DNA of 64,000 nucleotides from Chalara sp. BL73 (lineage: Eukaryota > Ascomycota > Leotiomycetes > Helotiales), in NCBI GenBank assembly GCA_918026815.1, contig CAKJVC010000182.1, forward strand, positions 620,001-684,000, in the 5' to 3' direction. Shown here in pieces: positions 57,483 through 64,000 of the stretch. Below the pieces are notes generated by a model that saw nothing but the letters and a program-made list of their open reading frames with translations, ran no database searches and was not told the DNA's origin. Within the stretch, counting starts at the first letter, position 1. Each line of letters opens with the position of its first letter. A program made the translations under genes and the position numbers.

Positions 57483-58280
57483 TCAATAGATGCCTGGCAA
57501 AATAACATATTTGACTTCCTTTTTGAACTGCACCCACTGCTGCCCATAACTCTTTCCACAATACTCATCCAGCGCCGGGATGGCACGATTGGTAAAATCA
57601 TAAAAGAAAAACGATGCAGTAACGATCCCACCAATAAAGCCACTAGCCGCCATGGTATATCCCGCCCGCCATAACGAATAGCCACCATAGTTGACATGCC
57701 TCGCCAAGCTCCACAGCCCGCTCTTCATGACCTTGCCCTTATTCTCCGGCTTATCCTTGAACCGCTTGCGCTGCCATTCCGCTCCCATCTCTAGCAGGAT
57801 GCCGGTCACATACAGCAGGCTCCCAGCGAGGATCTTGTACTTCGCTGCATCCCCTGAAAGCACGCTGGTCGCAGCGTTGAGGAAGAGGAATGAATTCACG
57901 CCGTTCGTGAGCGTGTTGAACAGGCTTACCTTCACCGCCGTGGATGGCGGGAAGTCTTCGGCCGAAAGCCGGACGAGCCAGTAGGCTTGCTTCAGGAACG
58001 AGCCGAGCGACATCCCGAGGAGGATGAGGTGGGCGGGCGGGAGCTGGAGGCGGTCGAGCCAGCTGATGCCGGTGGTGAAGGCCGCGCCAGGAGGGATGGC
58101 ACGTAGCCCGAGTTTGGTGAGCGCGGAATGCCCGATCCCGCCAGCGATGATGCCGTGTTGGATGAAGGGATCAAGGGCGCGGAGCGCGACGAAGGTTAGC
58201 GTGCCCGGGACGTTGGGATTCTTGATTCCGCGCCTGACTAGGTCGCCAGGAGCGGCTTTGGGTTCGCTGGAATCTGCCAT
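57483..58280 (-). CDS. Steroid-5-alpha-reductase-like (DUF1295-type) membrane protein (265 aa)
   Basis: A single-exon 266-codon frame from the ATG at 58280. After a hydrophilic 25-residue start it has about six hydrophobic helices. The C-terminal block GLWSLARHVNYGGYSLWRAG matches the GLW-x-SRHPNY-x-GE signature of DUF1295 and related steroid-reductase/isoprenylcysteine-methyltransferase folds, although Pro and Glu of the usual signature are replaced by Val and Gly/Tyr. The final YGQQWVQFKKEVKYVILPGIY is also typical. It is probably an ER membrane enzyme using a reduced cofactor or methyl donor; the substrate is unknown. The altered signature could mean a different specificity. Confidence 0.85.
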   Translation of the reverse strand: MADSSEPKAAPGDLVRRGIKNPNVPGTLTFVALRALDPFIQHGIIAGGIGHSALTKLGLRAIPPGAAFTTGISWLDRLQLPPAHLILLGMSLGSFLKQAYWLVRLSAEDFPPSTAVKVSLFNTLTNGVNSFLFLNAATSVLSGDAAKYKILAGSLLYVTGILLEMGAEWQRKRFKDKPENKGKVMKSGLWSLARHVNYGGYSLWRAGYTMAASGFIGGIVTASFFFYDFTNRAIPALDEYCGKSYGQQWVQFKKEVKYVILPGIY

Positions 58281-58915
58281 GCTGGAATCCTGTGCTTGTT
58301 GCAGGAGGCGATGTTGAGTGGCTGATAAGATCCTTGGATAACAGCCACGGAGAGATCTTTATCTCGTCAGAATTGATCCAATGATATGATGACATAATAA
58401 CTGTTTCAAAGTAACGTTAGAATTGTATGAGATTACAAAGGATATTATTGGCAATAAGGCTTTTATCAGCGAAGCCAAGGTTCTTGATCCAGCCATAGCT
58501 GCGAGCTAAACTTCTTTCTAATGATATATTCTTAATCAAGACGTTGTCATTGTTAGAGTTTGTTGTATACTAATGCCCCGCTGCCAATGTTTCTTTATGG
58601 TTGTGTGGAGCTCTGATTGGTTCAAAGCTGTTATCAGTGATAAGCTAAGTGAACAATCCTTACATGCTAACGCCTTCTTGTTAATTATATACTCCTAATC
58701 AGGACATCTTGCATGCTTCAGTAGTGCCGTTGTTTAATGTATTGATAATGCCCCGGTACCAATGCCTCTATCTTAATGAAACGTTTCGTTGGGAACAACT
58801 TCAGCCTGTTATAGGTCTTATGGTAACGCTCCTACCTTACGTCTAATGTTGCTGGATATTGGAACTACGGGATATATAAGCTTCCGTGAATAAAAATAGG
58901 TGGACTATAATCACC
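58281..58915. other. Intergenic region with a diverged direct duplication
   Basis: Two similar stretches, about 58516-58592 and 58677-58772, share in order a TAAT-rich start, YTCYTAATCARGAC, TAATGCCCCG and a following CCAATG. It is the promoter side of the DUF1295-type gene and the 3' flank of the HET gene. Confidence 0.45.
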
Positions 58916-60931
58916 TCAGATCAGGACAAAGTCCTGCAACTTTACTCCAGCACGTTTCAACGCCTCACTAGTCATTCTGGGATCGAAACCCTTTGTGAGT
59001 TCTTCACCAGTTTCCTTGTTCACAAACCAGCTGAAAAAACGTTCATCCTCATGCCGCTTCCGTTCCCAACTCGCTGGCAACTCTCCCAAGCGCGGATCCT
59101 CCACAAATATGCGTCCGGTCAAGCGATCTATAAGAACCCACCAAAGACGGGACCTCTTATCATCCAGAATAGCCACTTGCTCGTAAGATTCAGGAAGTGG
59201 ACCAAGAAGAACCTCACCGTTCATCATCCCACTCAGATATCCCTCACCAACAACAGTATACAAAGAACTGTTTGCCTTGGGTCGGAGGATCGTGGGCGTG
59301 TTGCAGCCGAGGAGGATGGTGGCGATATCGTCACGCTGAGTAGTTATTGGTGCAAGACCAAAGTGGCCTTCGAGGGTGGTGAAGAAGGCTCGCGCTTGGC
59401 AGAAAGACTTCACATAGCTGAAGAAGTTTTCTTCAATCGGCAACAGATGGGCGTCCGGGTCTGTAAGAATACGATGTAGAGCTGCTGCTCCTTGCTCGAG
59501 TGTTGGGAAACGTGAGGTTGGAGGCTCGATGGTCTCTGAGAAACGACCCACAGATATCACCTTGCAGAACTCTTTTCTATAAGTATTGCTCTGGAGTAAT
59601 TTGTCCCGCATGCCGAAACGCATTATTATAGTTCGAAGTGCGGAGATTATCTGCTGCCACGAAATAAAGCCGGAAAATGGCATAGCAAATTCTTCAACAT
59701 CGTTAATAGTGGCGACCGAAATTCCAGAGACCTGTAATCGGTCTTCGCCAAGATGGATAGTAACTGCATATGTAGGGGCGAATCTTTTCAGCCACCACAA
59801 ACAAGCTGAGAGCCTTGGCTTCGACCAGTCTGGAACCCAGCTAGCTCTACCTTCGAAGCGCCGTGATGGATCGATCGTAGAGAATAACTCAAGGTCACTC
59901 CAATTAAGAGCATGTTTCACAACGGCATCTTTGTACACTTCATAGTAGGGCTTGTTATAGTCAGCACGGACGTCTAAGTCTTGTTCACGAGCTTCAGTTA
60001 TGGAGAGCAGTGCATAAACTCTGTCTCGTTCATCTGAGCATTTAGACTCTTTCGTGAATTCAAGCAGAGTGTTGAGAGATTCATATCCATATCGCACACA
60101 TAACCAGAGTGCTGTCTCAGCCCTCTTTGCAAACCCACGGGGCGCCCATTGAGGTAAGGGTTTGGAAAATAAGAGCATAACGGCACTGCGGAAGGACTCC
60201 CATTCCATGGTTGTGTTGCCGCACTGTATGTGCGCAACAGTTGCGAGTCGCACTTCCTGCCAAACCCAAAGACGTTCAAACCAAGGACGGCCAAGCAAGT
60301 GATGTATTGCTAACATTTGGGATTCATCAAAGGGAAGACTGGTGCTGTGATCCGCCCAATGTGCTTCGGAAGGCTCAGGCGAAGATGGCATCATGGTCCG
60401 AGTTGCCCAGTCAATCAAGACTTTGTCCTTTAACGGTCTTAAAAGTTCGATTGCTACATCACTCTCCTCTGAATCCCGGCCTAGCCAAATGATAACCCTA
60501 GTGGCTGAGGGATAGATGTGAGCCATCCTTCCAACATGATAGTTTCGATCAACTGTATTGTGTTGGTCAACACAAACGGCATCAACCCACAGCACCCGGG
60601 GCTTGTCTTCGAATCGCAAGTATCTGAGGGCCTCCATCAGGTTTGGGGTAACTCGAAGCGCATAGCAAGATCCAGCGTCATCGTCCTCGACGTAAATTTT
60701 TTGGAGGCTGTCAGTTGAACCCCAGGCGTATGAGAGCGCCTCATAAGCGATGTTAGGACTGGCTGGCGGTGCAGGAAATGGCAGCTCATACAATTTCACC
60801 AGGACTCTAGAGGAGAATACTCCAGGAAGCAGAGACAGGAGTCGAATCGATAGACCCTCATAACTGATCGGGAAATAGTGATACAGCCCAACGTTACCGG
60901 GCTGAATGTCAGATGATTCTTTCGCAGCCAT
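58916..60931 (-). CDS. HET-domain protein with WW-like C-terminal tail (671 aa)
   Basis: A single-exon 672-codon frame from the ATG at 60931. The HET domain spans about residues 60-220: YEALSYAWG at 63-71, RVLWVDAVCVDQHN at 112-125 and MAHIYPSATRVIIWLG at 136-151. The middle has the usual LLEFTKESKCSDERDRVYALL block. The last 75 residues contain two WW-like pieces: WVLIDRLTGRIFVEDPRLG, then LPASWERKR and FVNKETGEELTKGFDPR, followed by a helix that ends KLQDFVLI. Such tails recur on some fungal HET proteins. HET domains trigger cell death on non-self recognition; the tail may bind a proline-rich partner. No introns, and the ATG context is plain. Its neighbours give no clue to the partner. Confidence 0.9.
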   Translation of the reverse strand: MAAKESSDIQPGNVGLYHYFPISYEGLSIRLLSLLPGVFSSRVLVKLYELPFPAPPASPNIAYEALSYAWGSTDSLQKIYVEDDDAGSCYALRVTPNLMEALRYLRFEDKPRVLWVDAVCVDQHNTVDRNYHVGRMAHIYPSATRVIIWLGRDSEESDVAIELLRPLKDKVLIDWATRTMMPSSPEPSEAHWADHSTSLPFDESQMLAIHHLLGRPWFERLWVWQEVRLATVAHIQCGNTTMEWESFRSAVMLLFSKPLPQWAPRGFAKRAETALWLCVRYGYESLNTLLEFTKESKCSDERDRVYALLSITEAREQDLDVRADYNKPYYEVYKDAVVKHALNWSDLELFSTIDPSRRFEGRASWVPDWSKPRLSACLWWLKRFAPTYAVTIHLGEDRLQVSGISVATINDVEEFAMPFSGFISWQQIISALRTIIMRFGMRDKLLQSNTYRKEFCKVISVGRFSETIEPPTSRFPTLEQGAAALHRILTDPDAHLLPIEENFFSYVKSFCQARAFFTTLEGHFGLAPITTQRDDIATILLGCNTPTILRPKANSSLYTVVGEGYLSGMMNGEVLLGPLPESYEQVAILDDKRSRLWWVLIDRLTGRIFVEDPRLGELPASWERKRHEDERFFSWFVNKETGEELTKGFDPRMTSEALKRAGVKLQDFVLI

Positions 60932-61695
60932 CTTGCAAATGCCTTACGCATTTGATTCGCTGTTTTTAAGATTTAGAGCAAATATAAAATTGCCATGATG
61001 AGTATGTTCTGGTAAGCTGTTAGATAAGCGAAAGGTGAGTTATTAAGAGATAAGATATAATAAAAAAAGCGGGGACAAGATGTTTATGAGGTAATTTTGT
61101 CAGCGCTATGTAACCACATACTACTTTATGGATGACCTGGGGTATGTTCTTGGCAATGGGAGATTAACAGACTATTGAGACCAACGGCGAAGCCCCTCGA
61201 AAATAGCAATCTGATAACCTTTACACTGTATTGAAGTGTTCTTTTAAATCTTTTTTAAAATTCCCAAGAACGTGAGTTTAAGTTTAGTATGATATTACGA
61301 ATCCAATTCCTCGGCCAGTCGGGCGACTAATAGGAAGGCTCTATTAGAAGAATACTAAATTGAGGAGTAAAAGGTGTTCTAAGGCATTTTGTGTTAACTT
61401 TGTAAAACACTTACATATTGACTATACTTAGTTTGCGACTTAAGAACTTCGGGCTCATAACTATTCCTATAAAATTTTTGGAATTTATTCATTTAAACCC
61501 CGCTCTCCCCCCAGAAACTAGTGTTATATACACAGTCTATCGCGAGACTAAACCTATTTCGTACGATGGAATATGTGACCAACCACGTGAACCACATGGT
61601 CCGTAACAGAACGTTGAAGCTACGAACGTGCATGTCCAGCAGTGGGTGACTGATCACACGGATCATACTACAATAGACACGCGATTTCAAGCATC
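60932..61695. other. Promoter of the HET gene and AT-rich DNA
   Basis: AT-rich with no ORF of note; an unusual run of A/T homopolymer pieces lies at about 61240-61265. Confidence 0.4.
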
Positions 61696-61941
61696 ATGAT
61701 AGATCAGGAAGTTCTGGATCGAATCACACAGCCCCCCGCATCGGATCCGCCGAGCTACTCGAAGGAGAAGTGATATCGATTGGCCAAGATTGTTACGAGA
61801 TTCGATCCCGAACCGAGCGATATCACAGGAACGAATTGGCTTCGTTGTGGGGTACCTAAACTAGGAGGTTTCTGGCTGTCAGCACTCGATATGGAAACTG
61901 ATCAGTTTTGGCGAGCTAGACAAGAAGGATGGAATTGTTAG
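61696..61941 (+). pseudogene. Relic ORF with one internal TGA (82 codons)
   Basis: From an ATG at 61696 one frame reads MIDQEVLDRITQPPASDPPS and on, is stopped by TGA at 61771-61773, then stays open to TAG at 61939-61941 (LAKIVTRFDPEPSDITGTNW...FWRARQEGWNC). The product-like composition on both sides of the stop suggests a former short gene or a fragment of a larger one. The family is unknown. It may be chance in a region of relics. Confidence 0.3.
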
Positions 61942-63413
61942 ATATGTGGGAAAGAGGTAATGACGCCAGGCACATTTCCTGCTGGAACCAAAATGGAACG
62001 GCAGCTTCTAGAACTAGAGCTTTACCTCATCTACCTCTCACTACACCTCGGCATGAAAATTCAATACTTTTTTAATTAGTCCTTCTTTTAATCCATTGTA
62101 TTGTGTTAAATTAATAGGTACTTCCGAAATTATTTATTGCTTATTAAAGTTAATCGGACTTAATATGGCACGGTCAGAGAAAGGAAATTGACACTTAGCC
62201 ATCACACGCATCAAACCGAGCCTCTCAACCATGGTCTTTGAGACGCAATCAGTGTTTCACAATTGAAAATTGGTTCCGCATCCAATTGCCCCATGTAATG
62301 GGACACTTCGCAATACATCCGTTAAAATACGGTGGATCACCTCCTTTCCAGCACCAGCTCAGTGGCGTTCTGCCAGCTATATGTCGGTTCGGTGTAGTAA
62401 GCCGACCCCACCGTCAAATATCCCGCTACATCCAGCTGTATCATTTCTAAGAGATAGATTGATCCACAATAACAAGGCGATAATGTCCTATGCATATCGC
62501 TACACAAGTCTCATCCTAGATTCCAATATGCCATTTGCCACAGTTTAAAGTCGTCCCCTGGATTACAGCAGATTCTCTGGTGCTGCGATTGGGAAGGTCT
62601 TGTATCCATCTGCCACTTTAGGAATTACAGCGTCTCTAGAACCCGGTGTGTCGTAGGTATACAAGCCATTCTACGGAGCTGGACACAGAATGAAGCCAAA
62701 ACTTAACTGACAGTATGGAAGTTGCTGCATTCGTAGTTCGTCCATGGATTAGGCTGGCGTAATTCCCCAAATTTGAGTTAACTAGCTGCATAGTTCTCGA
62801 CTCCCCAACGTAAATATCCTCAACCTTCAATTTATATGTGCCGTTGCAGGCCCGTGGGAAGCAAAGCACACCGCCGCGTGCAATAATTGAATCAGTTGAA
62901 AATTGCATCATTGCTTGCATACAATGCAACGGCAAATATGTTGTTGGCTGCAGCGATGTAACTGCACGCATCAATGCCAGATGTAACGTACATTGTATTG
63001 GAGACGCAGATATCTGGTTCATCGAAGAGGGGAGGAGAAAGGGAGCCGGGTATTTCTGTCGACGTTGAAATAACACAGCGAGAATAAATGTACTCAAGGT
63101 CTCCGGATGCCCTTCTTCCGCTGAGAAGAGCCTTTTCTATGAGTATAGCGATTGTTGCAATTAGCTAATTAAAATCGTTATCAATACAGCACGTATTTAT
63201 GATCTATACAAAGGTTGCCAAAGATTGAAGATCGTTCGAAAAAGTATTCTGAATGGAAAACCGGTAGCGCAGGAAGGCGTAAGAATGCAGGAGACGATAG
63301 AGCGATGCAGGATTAGATGGTTCCTTTCTAAAATCAATTAGGCCACCTGGCGATTATCACTACTAGATAAAGTGAGTATTATAGTAGATAACACACTTAC
63401 GTGTAACGTAGTT

Positions 63414-63447
63414 CACAAGCGAATGTCCCACACAAGCGAATGTCCCG
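63414..63447 (+). repeat. 17-bp direct repeat, two copies
   Basis: CACAAGCGAATGTCCCA at 63414-63430 is followed at once by the same unit ending in G (63431-63447). Confidence 0.85.
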
Positions 63448-63680
63448 ATTTTTCTTGGCATACTGTTGGTATCACGGGCTTACTTTCCACGGGGCAAAAG
63501 GCGCAGCTCTACTTTGTAGGCCACGCTCTTGCTCTTGATGGATATGGTAATGATTGTTGTTGTATTAGGTTCTACTCTAGATTCTACAAAATGGGGGTTG
63601 TGCGGACCACGTGACCTGGTGGGTCGTATGTGGATCCGTAAACCCCTACTTCCTACACTGGGGGCTCTCTAAAAGGCCGT

Positions 63681-63740
63681 AAGCTATCTAAAAGAGCCGT
63701 AAGCTATCTAAAAGAGCCGTAAGCTATCTAAAAGAGCCGT
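63681..63740 (+). repeat. Three perfect tandem 20-bp units
   Basis: The unit AAGCTATCTAAAAGAGCCGT occurs three times without mismatch. A partial diverged unit (GGCTCTCTAAAAGGCCGT) precedes it at 63663-63680. The repeats lie just downstream, in the sense of the copia ORF, of the stop codon at 63799-63801. Confidence 0.9.
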
Positions 63741-63780
63741 ACAGGCCCGTGAGGTTGTTCCGTAGAATCTGTATTAGCTC

Positions 63781-64000
63781 GTGAGTAGAGCCCAATACTA
63801 CTTCCCTTCTATCTTTTCACGTTCTACCCACTCCATGATCTTCAGCTCGAGGTGGTTTGAATCAATCAGCTGTTTTAGGGCTGTTGAGGCTTTGCTTTTG
63901 GTCATAGAATCGGCAGGGTTGCTGTTGCCGTCGATCCACCTAACTTCCGTGATTTCCTTTCTTTCATATGACTAGCGGAGGCACATGATATCTATCATAA
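63781..64000 (-). mobile_element. Ty1/copia retrotransposon, 3' end of pol (RNase H), cut by window edge
   Basis: The minus strand reads MIDIMCLR, a stop, SYERKEITEVRWIDGNSNPAD and then SMTKSKASTALKQL. This is the conserved C-terminal end of copia polyproteins after the RNase H catalytic part. The interrupting stop (TAG at 63972-63974) stands where family members have Gln, so CAG has probably become TAG. The frame ends at a stop about 63799-63801. The rest of the element lies beyond the window. Confidence 0.85.

Larger units (their letters stand above)
61942..63780. other. AT-rich region with repeats, likely non-coding flank of the copia element
   Basis: No convincing gene. It has two ORFs at about 62838-63097 on opposite strands with non-ATG or weak starts. 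It holds a 17-bp direct repeat (63414-63447) and the triplicate repeat at 63681-63740. The last 400 bp could be the 3' LTR or downstream part of the copia remnant. Confidence 0.4.

Noticed and set aside
61790..61830. GATTCGATCCC, a tRNA B-box-like stretch
   Set aside because: No A box at the right distance and no cloverleaf could be drawn.
62636..63097. Minus-strand 153-codon frame
   Set aside because: The start is TTG, no ATG gives a sensible N-terminus, and it lies in decayed DNA overlapping another frame on the plus strand.
1..64000. CRISPR arrays, bacterial operons, ribosome binding sites
   Set aside because: The window is fungal nuclear DNA with introns; the tandem repeats seen have no spacer structure.

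Overview
The window is 64 kb of nuclear DNA from a filamentous ascomycete, most likely a leotiomycete (Helotiales-like). That placement is inferred from gene content; no marker gene fixes it. Support comes from short introns (mostly 45-63 bp, GT...CTAAY...AG), HET-domain proteins, Zn2Cys6 and bZIP regulators, several MFS carriers, a fungal alcohol oxidase and a Ty1/copia remnant. Gene-bearing blocks alternate with AT-rich stretches (about 1-1200, 20.5-25.3 kb, 61-64 kb) that hold broken genes and repeats. All splice models were built by eye from frame continuity and splice consensus.

Layout. 1-3.5 kb: AT-rich DNA, then a decayed gene with a trypsin-like His/Asp/Ser triad pattern. 3.5-7.4 kb: gene-poor, ending in the long ATG-free leader of a bZIP factor (7.4-9.2 kb). 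9.6-10 kb: a small two-exon gene. 10.9-13.3 kb: a HET-domain protein. 14.6-15.5 kb: an unknown gene. 16.4-17.1 kb: a secreted-protein pseudogene. 17.5-20.5 kb: a four-exon 948-residue protein with a PD-(D/E)XK-like motif. 20.5-25.3 kb: an AT-rich desert with one orphan ORF and one relic gene. 25.4-27.5 kb: a STAND-type N-terminal domain joined to ankyrin-like sequence. 27.9-30.4 kb: a small membrane protein and a monocarboxylate-type MFS carrier. 30.6-36.3 kb: two low-complexity orphan proteins. 37-39.7 kb: an 11-exon alcohol oxidase ending in SRL. 41.8-42.6 kb: a single-pass membrane protein. 42.8-48.4 kb: a divergent Zn2Cys6 regulator / DHA2 drug-transporter pair. 48.7-51.1 kb: SDA1. 52-60.9 kb: five minus-strand features, namely an FMO-like oxidoreductase, an allantoate/pantothenate-family carrier, a MITE-like element with a minisatellite inside, a steroid-reductase-like membrane protein and a second HET protein with a WW-like tail. 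61-64 kb: relics, ending in the 3' part of a copia element cut by the window edge.

How the genes may work together. Alcohol oxidase is a peroxisomal H2O2-producing enzyme and the FMO-like enzyme is another flavoprotein, but nothing shows that they share a pathway. The Zn2Cys6 gene and the DHA2 transporter share a promoter region, a common regulator-pump arrangement. The most unusual feature is the 10.8-27.5 kb stretch, where a HET protein, a PD-(D/E)XK-like protein and a STAND-N/ankyrin protein lie close together in repeat-rich DNA. This could be a heterokaryon-incompatibility or defence-type neighbourhood, which is a hypothesis from gene content only.
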